Part shown: positions 19,468 through 28,987 of the stretch, in pieces | Numbering within the stretch: the stretch's first letter is position 1 | Layout of the letters: each line of letters opens with the position of its first letter | DNA from: Enterobacter cancerogenus | Lineage (GTDB): Bacteria > Pseudomonadota > Gammaproteobacteria > Enterobacterales > Enterobacteriaceae | NCBI RefSeq assembly: GCF_019047785.1 | Contig: NZ_CP077290.1 | Location: 124,001-188,000, forward strand | Length of the DNA: 64,000 bases | Reading direction: 5' to 3' | Program-made: the position numbers and the translations under genes | Notes under the pieces: model-generated | Database searches by the model: none | Told to the model about the DNA's origin: nothing | Seen by the model: the letters and a program-made list of their open reading frames with translations, nothing else

Positions 19468-20865
19468 ATGAAGCGACTTAAAAATGAACTTAACTCTCTG
19501 GTCAACCGTGGCGTGGATCGCCATCTGCGTATCGCCGTCACGGGGCTGAGCCGCAGCGGTAAGACGGCGTTTATCACCGCCATGGTTAATCAGCTGCTCA
19601 ACTTGCACGCAGGTGCACGGTTACCGCTGTTGAGCGCGGTAAGAGAAGATCGTCTGCTGGGCGTGAAACGAGTCCCGCAGCGTGACTTTGGTATCCCGCG
19701 TTTTACCTACGATGAAGGTTTAGCCCAGCTGTACGGCACGCCTCCGGCCTGGCCTACGCCCACGCGAGGGGTTAGTGAGATCCGCCTTGCGCTGCGCTTT
19801 CGCTCCAGTGAATCCCTGATCCGGCATTTTAAGGACACTTCCACGTTGTATCTGGAAATCGTGGATTATCCCGGTGAATGGCTGCTGGATTTACCCATGC
19901 TGGCGCAGGACTATCTCAGCTGGTCTCGTCAGATGACCGGCCTGCTACAAGGCCAACGTGCGGAATGGTCGGCGAAATGGCGACAGCTGTGCGAAGGTCT
20001 GGATCCGCTCGCCCCCGCCGACGAGAATCGGCTGGCGTTAATCGCCGAAGCGTGGACGGACTACCTGCATCAATGTAAACGGGAAGGGCTGCATTTTATC
20101 CAGCCCGGGCGTTTTGTTTTGCCGGGCGATCTGGCGGGTGCACCTGCGCTCCAGTTTTTCCCGTGGCCTGACGTTGACGGTATCGGTGAGTCAAAACTGG
20201 CGCAAGCGGATAAACATACCTATGCCGGCATGCTCCGCGAGCGTTACAACTACTACTGTGAAAAAGTAGTCAAAGGGTTCTATAAGAATCACTTTTTACG
20301 CTTCGACCGCCAGATTGTGCTGGTGGACTGCCTTCAGCCGCTTAATAGTGGGCCGCAGGCGTTCAACGATATGCGTCTCGCGTTAACGCAGCTGATGCAA
20401 AGTTTTCACTACGGCCAGCGCACGCTGTTCCGCCGCCTGTTTTCTCCGGTTATCGACAAGCTGCTGTTTGCGGCAACCAAAGCAGACCATGTGACGGTCG
20501 ATCAGCACGCCAATATGGTGTCACTGCTCCAGCAGTTGGTGCAGGATGCGTGGCAAAACGCCGCGTTTGAGGGCATCAGTATGGATTGCCTTGGCCTGGC
20601 CTCGGTTCAGGCGACGCAGAGCGGATTGATTGACGTCAACGGCGAGAAAATCCCGGCCCTGCGGGGGCATCGCCTGAGTGACGGTGAACCGCTTACCGTC
20701 TATCCTGGTGAAGTTCCTGCACGCCTGCCGGGACAGGCTTTCTGGCAGAGCCAGGGTTTCCAGTTCGAGGCTTTCCGTCCGCAAATGATGAACGTTGACC
20801 AGCCGTTACCGCACATCCGCCTGGATGCCGCGCTTGAGTTTTTGATAGGAGACAAATTGCGATGA
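19468..20865 (+). CDS. ycjX: YcjX, DUF463 P-loop NTPase
   Basis: Cytosolic GTPase-like P-loop protein of unknown cellular job, 465 residues as in E. coli. The P-loop GLSRSGKT is at residues 26–33. Further conserved segments are [18 protein letters not shown] and [12 protein letters not shown]. Heat-shock induction in E. coli and pairing with the membrane protein YcjF suggest an envelope-stress function (inference). Its TGA overlaps the ycjF ATG. Confidence 0.94.
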   Translation: MKRLKNELNSLVNRGVDRHLRIAVTGLSRSGKTAFITAMVNQLLNLHAGARLPLLSAVREDRLLGVKRVPQRDFGIPRFTYDEGLAQLYGTPPAWPTPTRGVSEIRLALRFRSSESLIRHFKDTSTLYLEIVDYPGEWLLDLPMLAQDYLSWSRQMTGLLQGQRAEWSAKWRQLCEGLDPLAPADENRLALIAEAWTDYLHQCKREGLHFIQPGRFVLPGDLAGAPALQFFPWPDVDGIGESKLAQADKHTYAGMLRERYNYYCEKVVKGFYKNHFLRFDRQIVLVDCLQPLNSGPQAFNDMRLALTQLMQSFHYGQRTLFRRLFSPVIDKLLFAATKADHVTVDQHANMVSLLQQLVQDAWQNAAFEGISMDCLGLASVQATQSGLIDVNGEKIPALRGHRLSDGEPLTVYPGEVPARLPGQAFWQSQGFQFEAFRPQMMNVDQPLPHIRLDAALEFLIGDKLR

Positions 20866-21914
20866 CGGAACCGTTGAAACCGCGCATTGATTTTTCCGGC
20901 AAGCTGGAACAGGAGCAGGCAGAGGTCTTTAAGTCTGCGCACACTTTCAGCGGCACGCAGGCCGAGAATTTTGCTCCCGCCCGGGTCGATGAGCCGCTGG
21001 TCGAAGACGGGCAGGCGGAAGCGGTGATTGACGCCGCGCTGCGGCCCAAACGCAGCCTGTGGCGCAGGATGGTGATGGCCGGACTGACGCTGTTTGGAGT
21101 GAGCGTGGTCGGGCAGGGTGTGCAATGGGCGGCTCATGCCTGGCAAACTCAGGACTGGGTGGCGCTCGGTGGCTGTGCGGCGGGTGCGCTGATTGTCGGC
21201 GCGGGCGTGGGGTCGGTTGTCACCGAATGGCGCAGGCTCTGGCGTCTGCGACAGCGTGCTCACGAGCGCGACGAGGCACGAGACTTGCTGCACAGCCACG
21301 GCACGGGAAAAGGGCGGGCGTTCTGCGAAAAACTGGCAAGCCATGCAGGGATCGATCAGTCCCATCCTGCGCTGCAACGCTGGTATGCCGCTATTCATGA
21401 AACCCAGAATGACCGGGAAGTGGTGACGCTCTACTCCCATATGGTGCAGCCGGTGCTGGACGCACAGGCGCGCCGTGAGATCAGCCGCTCGGCGGCAGAG
21501 TCGACCCTGATGATTGCCGTGAGCCCGCTGGCGCTGGTGGATATGGCGTTTATCGCCTGGCGTAACCTGCGCCTGATCAACCGTATTGCCAGCCTGTACG
21601 GGATTGAACTTGGCTATTACAGCCGTCTGCGTTTGTTCAAACTGGTGCTCCTGAATATCGCCTTTGCCGGTGCCAGCGAGCTGGTGCGTGAAGTTGGCAT
21701 GGACTGGATGTCGCAGGATCTGGCTGCGCGCCTGTCGGCCCGCGCTGCGCAGGGCATCGGCGCAGGTCTGCTGACCGCGCGTCTGGGCATTAAGGCGATG
21801 GAGGTGTGCCGTCCGCTGCCGTGGATCGACGGTGATAAGCCGCGGCTGGGGGATTTTCGCCGCGAACTGATTGGTCAGCTTAAAGAGACGCTCAATAAAA
21901 AACCCGTGGCGTAA
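20862..21914 (+). CDS. ycjF: YcjF, DUF697 inner-membrane protein
   Basis: Inner-membrane protein, 350 residues (E. coli 353), co-transcribed with ycjX through an ATGA overlap. The N-terminal cytoplasmic segment is acidic (residues 1–60). Two adjacent hydrophobic helices near residues 70–115 ([15 protein letters not shown] and [20 protein letters not shown]) are followed by the DUF697 region containing [21 protein letters not shown]. The biochemical function is not known. Confidence 0.93.
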   Translation: MTEPLKPRIDFSGKLEQEQAEVFKSAHTFSGTQAENFAPARVDEPLVEDGQAEAVIDAALRPKRSLWRRMVMAGLTLFGVSVVGQGVQWAAHAWQTQDWVALGGCAAGALIVGAGVGSVVTEWRRLWRLRQRAHERDEARDLLHSHGTGKGRAFCEKLASHAGIDQSHPALQRWYAAIHETQNDREVVTLYSHMVQPVLDAQARREISRSAAESTLMIAVSPLALVDMAFIAWRNLRLINRIASLYGIELGYYSRLRLFKLVLLNIAFAGASELVREVGMDWMSQDLAARLSARAAQGIGAGLLTARLGIKAMEVCRPLPWIDGDKPRLGDFRRELIGQLKETLNKKPVA

Positions 21915-21937
21915 TGCTTTTGTTCACTAATCGTGCT

Positions 21938-21961
21938 GGCTGTCAATATTTGTTGACAGCC
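21938..21961. repeat. Perfect inverted repeat between ycjF and tyrR
   Basis: GGCTGTCAA (21938–21946) and TTGACAGCC (21953–21961) are exact reverse complements around a 6-nt loop. It may end the ycjXF transcript. The right arm also contains TTGACA, which could serve as a -35 element for tyrR. Confidence 0.5.
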
Positions 21962-22026
21962 ACCTTCCCGAACACCGTGATCTGACATATCATTTTAGTG
22001 TTAATGGCTTAAACGGTGAATTTCCC

Positions 22027-23568
22027 ATGCGTCTGGAAGTCTTTTGTGAGGACCGTCTCGGTCTGACCCGCGAGTTACTCGATCTCCTTGTTTTACGTAG
22101 CATTGATTTACGTGGCATTGAGATTGACCCTGTCGGGCGAATTTACCTCAACTTTGCCGAAATTGAATTTAATACCTTCAGCAGCCTGATGGCGGAAATC
22201 CGCCGTATCGCTGGCGTTACGGATGTGCGTACCATCCCCTGGATGCCTTCAGAGCGTGAGCACCTCGCGCTCAGCGCATTGCTGGAGGCCATGCCTGAAC
22301 CTTTCCTGTCGCTGGATTTGAAAAGCAAAGTTGAACGCGTCAACCAGGCCAGCTGTCAGCTTTTCGCGCAGAGTCAGGAGAAGCTTAGCAATCATCACGC
22401 GACCCAGCTGATCCCCGGCTTTAATTTCCAGCGCTGGCTGGACAGCAACCCGCAAAACACCCACAGCGAACATGTCGTGATTAACGGGCAGAATTTCCTG
22501 ATGGAGATCACCCCGGTGTACCTGAAAGGGGAAAACGACGCGCGCGTCTTAACCGGTGCGGTGATCATGCTCCGTTCAACCGTTCGCATGGGCCGCCAGC
22601 TGCAAAATCTTTCCAGCCAGGATGTGGGTGCGTTTAGCCAGATCGTTGCGGTCAGCCCGAAGATGCGTCATGTAGTCGATCAGGCGCGCAAGCTCGCTAA
22701 CCTCACTGCGCCGCTCCTGATCACCGGGGATACCGGTACCGGCAAAGATTTGCTGGCACACGCGGTGCATCAGTCCAGCCCGCGTGCGGCTAAACCGTAT
22801 CTGGCGCTGAACTGTGCTTCGATTCCGGAGGATGCGGTAGAGAGCGAACTGTTCGGCCACGCGCCGGAGGGTAAAAAAGGCTTCTTCGAGCAGGCGAACG
22901 GTGGCTCGGTGCTGCTGGATGAGATCGGCGAAATGTCGCCACGCATGCAGGCCAAGCTGCTGCGCTTCCTGAACGATGGCACCTTCCGCCGCGTCGGGGA
23001 AGATCATGAGGTACATGTGGATGTACGCGTGATCTGCGCTACCCAGAAAAACCTGGTCGAACTGGTGCAGAAAGGGGTATTCCGCGAGGATCTCTATTAT
23101 CGCCTGAACGTGCTGACGCTGAACATTCCACCCCTGCGCGATTGCCCGCAGGACATCATGCCGCTGACCGAGCTGTTCGTGGCCCGTTTTGCGGACGAGC
23201 AGGGCGTACCGCGCCCGAAACTGTCCGCTGATTTAGGCACAGTGCTGACGCGCTACGGCTGGCCGGGCAATATCCGTCAGTTGAAAAACGCCGTTTATCG
23301 CGCGTTGACTCAGCTCGAAGGGTACGAATTGCGCGCGCAGGATATCCTGTTACCGGATTACGATGCCGGAACCGTGTCCGTGGGCGAAGAGGCGATGGAA
23401 GGTTCGCTGGATGATATTACCAGCCGCTTCGAACGTTCGGTGCTAACGCAGTTGTACCGTAGCTACCCGAGTACCCGTAAGCTGGCTAAGCGTCTGGGCG
23501 TGTCGCACACGGCGATTGCCAACAAACTGCGTGAGTATGGTCTGAGCCAGAAGAAGGGTGAAGAATAA
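22027..23568 (+). CDS. tyrR: TyrR, aromatic amino acid regulator
   Basis: Transcriptional regulator of aromatic amino acid synthesis and transport, 513 residues exactly as in E. coli. It has an N-terminal ACT domain, then PAS (EAMPEPFLSLD). The AAA+ domain has Walker A TGDTGTGKD and LFGHAPEGKKG where sigma-54 activators have GAFTGA, consistent with action at sigma-70 promoters. The C-terminal helix-turn-helix is STRKLAKRLGVSHTAIANKLREYGL. The gene is monocistronic with a downstream bidirectional terminator. Confidence 0.96.
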   Translation: MRLEVFCEDRLGLTRELLDLLVLRSIDLRGIEIDPVGRIYLNFAEIEFNTFSSLMAEIRRIAGVTDVRTIPWMPSEREHLALSALLEAMPEPFLSLDLKSKVERVNQASCQLFAQSQEKLSNHHATQLIPGFNFQRWLDSNPQNTHSEHVVINGQNFLMEITPVYLKGENDARVLTGAVIMLRSTVRMGRQLQNLSSQDVGAFSQIVAVSPKMRHVVDQARKLANLTAPLLITGDTGTGKDLLAHAVHQSSPRAAKPYLALNCASIPEDAVESELFGHAPEGKKGFFEQANGGSVLLDEIGEMSPRMQAKLLRFLNDGTFRRVGEDHEVHVDVRVICATQKNLVELVQKGVFREDLYYRLNVLTLNIPPLRDCPQDIMPLTELFVARFADEQGVPRPKLSADLGTVLTRYGWPGNIRQLKNAVYRALTQLEGYELRAQDILLPDYDAGTVSVGEEAMEGSLDDITSRFERSVLTQLYRSYPSTRKLAKRLGVSHTAIANKLREYGLSQKKGEE

Positions 23569-23570
23569 AT

Positions 23571-23598
23571 AAAAAAGCCTCTGCAAAGAGGCTTTTTT
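23571..23598. terminator. Bidirectional terminator between tyrR and tpx
   Basis: A 12-bp stem AAAAAAGCCTCT/AGAGGCTTTTTT with loop GCAA supplies a T-run on both strands. It sits 2 bp after the tyrR stop and 4 bp before the tpx stop, and so serves both convergent genes. Confidence 0.92.
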
Positions 23599-23602
23599 GT
23601 TA

Positions 23603-24109
23603 TTACGCTTTCAGCACGTCGAGAGCGGCGGTGTAATCCGGCTCGGTGGTGATTTCGTTTACCAGCTCGCTGAATACAACGGTGTCGTTTTCGTCGATGA
23701 CCAGAACAGCACGCGCCGCCAGACCTTTCAGCGCACCTTCGGAGATAGCCACGCCGTATTGCTCAAGGAATTCCGGGCTGCGCAGGGTGGAAAGGGTGAT
23801 AACGTTGCTCAGGCCTTCGGCTCCGCAGAAGCGAGACTGGGCAAACGGCAGGTCAGCAGAAATGCACAGCACCACGGTGTTGTCCATTTCGGTCGCCAGC
23901 TGGTTGAATTTACGCACGGACGCGGCGCATACGCCGGTATCAATGCTTGGGAAAATGTTCAGGACTTTACGTTTGCCGGCAAACTGGGCCAGCGTGACGT
24001 CGGACAGGTCTTTCGCTACCAGAGTAAAAGGCTGCGCTTTGCTACCAGACTGAGGAATGGAACCTGCAACAGCTACCGGGTTGCCCTGGAAATGGACGAG
24101 TTGTGACAT
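23603..24109 (-). CDS. tpx: Tpx, thiol peroxidase
   Basis: Periplasm-associated/cytosolic atypical 2-Cys peroxiredoxin that reduces alkyl hydroperoxides and H2O2 using thioredoxin. 168 residues as in E. coli. The peroxidatic cysteine is Cys61 in [11 protein letters not shown], and the resolving cysteine lies in SRFCGAEG (Cys95 in the family). Divergent from ycjG, convergent with tyrR. Confidence 0.97.
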   Translation of the reverse strand: MSQLVHFQGNPVAVAGSIPQSGSKAQPFTLVAKDLSDVTLAQFAGKRKVLNIFPSIDTGVCAASVRKFNQLATEMDNTVVLCISADLPFAQSRFCGAEGLSNVITLSTLRSPEFLEQYGVAISEGALKGLAARAVLVIDENDTVVFSELVNEITTEPDYTAALDVLKA

Positions 24110-24215
24110 AGATATCTTCCTGTTTACAAATAGTTAACGTCGTGGCTAGTGTATGCCAACAGCAGATAACACGGCAAACCAATTTTTCGCCTTACCGGGC
24201 TGCAAGGAGTCAATG

Positions 24216-25181
24216 ATGAGAAGTGTTAAGGTCTATGAAGAAGCCTGGCCACTGCATACCCCGTTTGTGATCTCCCGCGGCAGCCGTAGCGAAGCCAGCG
24301 TTGTCGTGGTGGAGATAGAAGAAGAGGGCGTGAAGGGCGTGGGAGAATGTACGCCTTATCCGCGTTACGGGGAGAGCCTCGCCTCGGTGATGGCGCAAAT
24401 TATGACCCTGGTGCCCGAGTTGCAAACCGGGTTGACGCGCGACGCGCTCCAGCAACGTTTACCTGCCGGCGCAGCCCGTAACGCCATCGACTCTGCGCTC
24501 TGGAGCCTTGACGCAGCACAGCAGCAGTCCTCTTTGTCCGCCATGCTGGGCGTGACGTTGCCAGAGTCGATCGTTACCGCGCAAACCGTCGTGATTGGCG
24601 AACCCGAACAGATGGCCGCAAGCGCAAAAGCGTTGTATGAGACCGGCGCGCGGCTGCTCAAGGTGAAACTCGACGATCGGTCATTGAGTGAGCGTATGGT
24701 CGCCATTCGCGCGGCCGTGCCGCAGGCAACCCTGATCGTTGATGCAAACGAGTCGTGGCATAGTGAAGGACTGGCCGCACGCTGCCAGCTCTTGGCCGAT
24801 TTGGGCGTCGCCATGCTGGAGCAACCTTTACCGGCGAATGAGGATGCGGCTCTGGAGAATTTCATTCATCCGTTGCCGATCTGTGCAGATGAAAGCTGTC
24901 ATACCCGTGACAGCCTGTCGCAGCTAAAAGGCCGGTATGAGATGGTGAACATCAAGCTCGATAAAACGGGCGGGTTAACCGAAGCGCTTGCCCTTGCGCA
25001 AGCGGCCAGAGAGGAAGGATTTGGCTTAATGCTTGGCTGCATGCTGTGCACCTCCAGGGCTATCGGCGCAGCGTTACCGTTAGCAAATCAGGTGCGCTTT
25101 GCCGACCTCGATGGCCCAACGTGGCTGGCTGTGGATGTCTCACCCGCGCTGAGCTTTTCCACCGGGGTGCTTCACCTTTGA
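24216..25181 (+). CDS. ycjG: YcjG, L-Ala-D/L-Glu epimerase
   Basis: Enolase-superfamily (muconate lactonising subgroup) epimerase that converts L-Ala-D-Glu, released from murein peptides, to L-Ala-L-Glu for recycling. The ATG at 24216 (second of two adjacent ATGs) lies 6 nt after AAGGAG and gives 321 residues, the E. coli length. The catalytic lysine pair region is LLKVKLDD. Metal ligands lie in LIVDANES, MLEQPL and ICADES, and the second lysine in VNIKLDKTGG. The end overlaps the convergent mpaA by 10 bp. It is next to mpaA and mppA, all acting on the same murein tripeptide. Confidence 0.94.
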   Translation: MRSVKVYEEAWPLHTPFVISRGSRSEASVVVVEIEEEGVKGVGECTPYPRYGESLASVMAQIMTLVPELQTGLTRDALQQRLPAGAARNAIDSALWSLDAAQQQSSLSAMLGVTLPESIVTAQTVVIGEPEQMAASAKALYETGARLLKVKLDDRSLSERMVAIRAAVPQATLIVDANESWHSEGLAARCQLLADLGVAMLEQPLPANEDAALENFIHPLPICADESCHTRDSLSQLKGRYEMVNIKLDKTGGLTEALALAQAAREEGFGLMLGCMLCTSRAIGAALPLANQVRFADLDGPTWLAVDVSPALSFSTGVLHL

Positions 25182-25885
25182 GATTGCCACTGCAGAAGAT
25201 CTACCATCGCCTTGAGGTACTTCTCGCTTGCCTCATCGGACGATATCGGGGGGAATTCTGCGGTAATGCAGTGTAACCCCAGATCGACGCACCAGCTGCC
25301 AAAGGACCCCGGCGTTTCGTAGCCAACGCTTGTCACCAGCGGCAGGGAAAACGCGTCAGCAAGCCACTGACCCAGCGCCGTGTGGCGGGGATCTTCAATG
25401 CAGGCCAGCGGATCGTGAAAAGAGACCACCCACGCGGGGTGGATCTTATGGATAAGCTGGCACAGCGCCTGGGTTTCCGGTTCAGAGCCGGGCTTTTCTC
25501 CCGTCAGTAAAACAACGTCACGCTCCCGGGCCGAACTGTTCCAGCGATACACCGTCTCACCGGCACGCCAGTTAGCCGCCGGGAAATTACGATTTAAATC
25601 GATCCCTCTCGCATTTGCCCGTAGTCCAAGCTGACAGCCGTCCGGGTTGACGGTCAAAATGACGTGATGGCGACGCAGTTCCGGAGCAAGGGTGCGCAGC
25701 GCGCAGGATAAGGTCACGATGGAGGAGTTCTCATCCCCGTGTGTACCGGCAATAATTAAACCGCTATCGCGATCGGCCTCAGGAGCAGGGAACCAGATCA
25801 GCGGTGCGCCTAAAAAGGAGCGGCCATAATGCTCGGTTCCTGGCGGGAAAGCGCCGCGTTCTGTTCGGGGTCTTGTCAGTTCCAT
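25172..25885 (-). CDS. mpaA: MpaA, murein tripeptide amidase
   Basis: Cytoplasmic M14 carboxypeptidase-like zinc amidase. It cuts the gamma-D-Glu–meso-diaminopimelate bond in murein tripeptide, yielding the L-Ala-D-Glu that YcjG epimerises. Zinc ligands are in AGTHGDE and in VSFHDP, the substrate loop is DLNRNFPA, and the catalytic glutamate is in CITAEFPP. The ATG at 25885 (MELTRPRTERGAF), after AGGA, gives 237 residues and matches the E. coli start region. Longer in-frame starts to 25945 lack homology. Confidence 0.93.
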   Translation of the reverse strand: MELTRPRTERGAFPPGTEHYGRSFLGAPLIWFPAPEADRDSGLIIAGTHGDENSSIVTLSCALRTLAPELRRHHVILTVNPDGCQLGLRANARGIDLNRNFPAANWRAGETVYRWNSSARERDVVLLTGEKPGSEPETQALCQLIHKIHPAWVVSFHDPLACIEDPRHTALGQWLADAFSLPLVTSVGYETPGSFGSWCVDLGLHCITAEFPPISSDEASEKYLKAMVDLLQWQSQR

Positions 25886-26068
25886 AGCAAATCCTGGTGA
25901 AGAAGTCTTTACAGGCAGTGTTGTGCAAAATCGGGGGTAAATCAATGCGTTTCCTGTGCGGCTTAAAATTGCCAGATATCAACTTTCCGGGTTAAGGTAT
26001 TTGCATTTCTCTGTTTCGAAACAAATAATTACGCAACTGCTGTTAGCTGACTTCTTAAAGGGGATCTT

Positions 26069-27685
26069 ATGAAGCATCCTGTTTCGCTGCTTTGTTCTGC
26101 GCTGTGGCTGTGCGGACTCTCTTCACTCTCTTATGCTGCTGATGTGCCACAGGGAACTGTGCTGGCGCAAAAACAGGAACTTGTCCGACATATTAAAGAT
26201 GAACCGGCTTCGCTGGATCCGGCGAAAGCGGTGGGATTACCGGAGATTCAGGTGATCCGCGATCTGTATGAAGGGCTGGTTAATCAGAATGAGAAAGGGG
26301 AATTAACGCCCGGCGTGGCAACGCACTGGCAAAGCAATGATAACCGTGCCTGGACCTTCACGCTTCGTGACAACGCTAAGTGGTCCGATGGAACGCCGGT
26401 AACGGCGCAGGACTTTGTCTATAGCTGGCAGCGTCTGGTCGACCCGAAAACCACTTCGCCATTTGCGTGGTTTGCTGCACTGGCGGGCATTACTAACGCC
26501 CAGGCAATCATCGACGGTAAAGCGGCACCTGATACGCTTGGCGTAACGGCTGTTGATGCCAAAACCCTACGCGTTCAGCTCGATAAACCGCTGCCGTGGT
26601 TCAGTAACCTGACGGCAAACTTTGCGTTTTTCCCTGTCCAGAAAGCCAATGTCGAAAGCGGCAAGGCGTGGACGCGCCCAGGTCAACTGGTCGGTAACGG
26701 CGCGTATGTGCTGAAAGACCGCGTCGTGAATGAAAAACTGGTGGTCGTACCGAATGTCCACTACTGGGACAATGCGAAAACGGTACTGAAAAAAGTGACG
26801 TTTATTCCCATTAACCAGGAGTCATCGGCAACTAAACGCTATCTGGCAGGTGATATTGATATCACCGAATCTTTCCCAAAAAACATGTACCAGAAGCTGC
26901 TCAAAGATATTCCTGGACAGGTTTACACCCCGCCGCAGCTGGGCACCTATTACTATGCCTTTAACACGCAAAAAGGCCCCACTGCGGATGCCCGCGTGCG
27001 TCTTGCACTGAGTATGACGATCGATCGCCGCATTATGGCCGAGAAGGTATTAGGCACGGGTGAGAAGCCCGCCTGGCATTTCACGCCGGACGTGACGGCA
27101 GGGTTTACTCCGGAGAAATCACCTTTTGAGCAGATGACGCAGCAGGAGCTGAACGCCCAGGCAAAAACCCTCCTGCAGGCCGCAGGTTACGGTCCTCAGC
27201 GCCCGCTGAAGTTAACCCTGCTGTATAATACCTCCGAAAACCATCAGAAGATTGCCATTGCGGTAGCGTCTATGTGGAAGAAAAACCTGGGCGTTGACGT
27301 CAAACTGCAGAATCAGGAGTGGAAAACCTACATTGATAGCCGCAATACCGGCAATTTTGATGTGATCCGTGCGTCATGGGTAGGAGATTACAACGAGCCA
27401 TCGACCTTCCTGTCGCTGCTGACCTCGACCCATAGCGGGAATATCTCCCGCTTTAACGATCCGGCGTACGATAAGATTATCAACCAGGCGACGCTGGAAA
27501 CCACCGCCAAAGCCCGTAACGTCGATTACAACATGGCTGAGAAAATTCTTGCAGAAAAAGCGCCTATCGCGCCTATCTATCAGTACACCAATGGGCGTCT
27601 GATTAAGCCGTGGGTTAAAGGGTATCCGATTAACAACCCGGAAGACGTAGCGTATAGCCGCACGATGTATATTGAGAAGCACTAA
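26069..27685 (+). CDS. mppA: MppA, murein tripeptide-binding protein
   Basis: Periplasmic SBP_bac_5 protein that captures L-Ala-gamma-D-Glu-meso-Dap and delivers it to the Opp ABC importer. 538 residues (E. coli 537). The signal peptide is MKHPVSLLCSALWLCGLSSLSYAA, and the mature protein begins near DVPQGTVLAQ. Conserved OppA-like regions are DEPASLDPAKAVGLPE, IRDLYEGLV and FDVIRASWVGDYNEPSTFL. AAAGGGG precedes the ATG. It is divergent from mpaA, whose enzyme degrades the same tripeptide. Confidence 0.95.
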   Translation: MKHPVSLLCSALWLCGLSSLSYAADVPQGTVLAQKQELVRHIKDEPASLDPAKAVGLPEIQVIRDLYEGLVNQNEKGELTPGVATHWQSNDNRAWTFTLRDNAKWSDGTPVTAQDFVYSWQRLVDPKTTSPFAWFAALAGITNAQAIIDGKAAPDTLGVTAVDAKTLRVQLDKPLPWFSNLTANFAFFPVQKANVESGKAWTRPGQLVGNGAYVLKDRVVNEKLVVVPNVHYWDNAKTVLKKVTFIPINQESSATKRYLAGDIDITESFPKNMYQKLLKDIPGQVYTPPQLGTYYYAFNTQKGPTADARVRLALSMTIDRRIMAEKVLGTGEKPAWHFTPDVTAGFTPEKSPFEQMTQQELNAQAKTLLQAAGYGPQRPLKLTLLYNTSENHQKIAIAVASMWKKNLGVDVKLQNQEWKTYIDSRNTGNFDVIRASWVGDYNEPSTFLSLLTSTHSGNISRFNDPAYDKIINQATLETTAKARNVDYNMAEKILAEKAPIAPIYQYTNGRLIKPWVKGYPINNPEDVAYSRTMYIEKH

Positions 27686-27730
27686 TCGGTACTGGTTTCC
27701 TGCTGACGGCGGGTATCACTGTTCAATAAA

Positions 27731-27757
27731 AACTGGCGCTTGCAGCGCCAGTTTTTT
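27731..27757 (+). terminator. Intrinsic terminator after mppA
   Basis: A perfect 10-bp stem AACTGGCGCT/AGCGCCAGTT with a TGC loop, continued by TTTT. It ends the mppA transcript and marks the last core-genome feature before the T6SS island. Confidence 0.92.
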
Positions 27758-27759
27758 CT

Positions 27760-28453
27760 TTGTAGTGCATAACGGAACGGTGATATTGGTCTCAATATGC
27801 TTACTTCTATTGCTGCAATACAGTAGAATGCAGTCTCAGATTTTTATTTCAAGGACCAATCCGAATCATTATTGAGCGGCCTCATTTTTAATGCTGGTTT
27901 ATTGATATAATAAATGTATTCGAAACGAACGTTATTCATATATTGTAGTTATTGTTTTTCATTTAAGTTATATGCTGGAGCTATTAATATTTATCATCAT
28001 GCATTGACAAGGATGATATGTTTTTAATGGTTACTGTCAATAATATAAAACGCTTTTATCTACCTTTTATGAAGTCCATTATCAGACTGTTTTAGTACTG
28101 CAACTTACATCAGAATATGGCGATTATTAAATCTTTTTGTGCCTTGAGATTTTTGGCTTACAAGTTTTGCATTGATTTAACTCAATAAAATACGTGTTAT
28201 TTAGCATATACCTATTACTTATATCATCCCTGGCTATTTATTGGGTATTTTTTATTTAATTTAGTTTTTATGTTCGGTGCTTAGTGCAGGCATAGTGCTC
28301 ATTGTTTTTAACTTTCGGTGGTAAATTCTTAAGAAATTCCTTAATGAAGGTCATTGGGCTGTAAAGTTGCTTTTGTGTGGTTATTTGTTCTAGTATTGCT
28401 GTATAAAGAAACGTCGTTCGTTTAACAATCATTCCTTAAGGAAAGGGACTGCT
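27760..28453. other. AT-rich non-coding left edge of the T6SS island
   Basis: Nearly 700 bp with no credible gene on either strand. It is strongly A/T-rich compared with both flanks. Such DNA is typical of silenced (H-NS-type) island promoters, but no specific site was proven. The only promoter-like pair seen near tssB is listed separately. No tRNA or repeat marking an integration site was found. Confidence 0.6.
28367..28396 (+). promoter_or_regulatory. Weak sigma-70-like promoter upstream of tssB
   Basis: TTGCTT, 18 bp, TAGTAT, about 60 bp before the tssB start. Each box has two mismatches to consensus in A/T-rich DNA, so chance occurrence is likely. Confidence 0.3.
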
Positions 28454-28945
28454 ATGGCTGATACGTTCCAGAATGAAGTGCCTAAGGCACGCATTAATTT
28501 AAAGTTGGCTTTACACACCGGGGGCGCGCAAAAGAAAGTCGAACTGCCCCTTAAACTCCTTACCGTTGGTGATTTCAGTAATGGCAAAGAGTCCCGTCCA
28601 TTATCTGAACGCGAAAAAATCAACGTCAACAAGAATAACTTCAACAGTGTGCTCTCAGAATTTTCTCCAGAGGTTAATCTGACTGTCCGTAATACGCTGG
28701 CAGGAGACGGTTCAGAAGAGAGCGTCAAATTACGTTTCTCCGATATGAAAGACTTCGAACCAGAGCAGGTTGCCCGCCAGATCCCTCAGCTTCGCGCCAT
28801 GCTGGCCATGCGTAATTTATTACGCGACCTCAAATCCAATCTTCTTGATAACGCCACTTTCAGAAAAGAACTCGAGAAAATTCTTAAAGACCCGGCGCTG
28901 TCCCGGGAATTACGCGACGAAATGAGCGCGCTTGCCCCGAAATAA
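28454..28945 (+). CDS. tssB: TssB (VipA), T6SS contractile sheath small subunit
   Basis: Small subunit of the cytoplasmic contractile sheath, which assembles with TssC around the Hcp tube. The 163 residues are the usual length. Typical TssB sequence includes KKVELPLKLLTVGDFS, the acidic middle and the C-terminal helix MLAMRNLLRDLKSNLLDN. AAGGAA precedes the ATG. First gene of the T6SS operon. Its obligatory partner tssC, 42 bp on, is frameshifted. Confidence 0.95.
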   Translation: MADTFQNEVPKARINLKLALHTGGAQKKVELPLKLLTVGDFSNGKESRPLSEREKINVNKNNFNSVLSEFSPEVNLTVRNTLAGDGSEESVKLRFSDMKDFEPEQVARQIPQLRAMLAMRNLLRDLKSNLLDNATFRKELEKILKDPALSRELRDEMSALAPK

Positions 28946-28987
28946 GCTGCGTGCACGCTTTTTAATGGATTAAAAGAGAGAATGCTG

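Noticed and set aside
28152..28170. TTGGCTTACAAGTTTTGCA as a sigma-54 promoter for the T6SS
   Set aside because: The spacing between GG and GC is 12 rather than 10 bases, and the ACG of the -24 box is missing.
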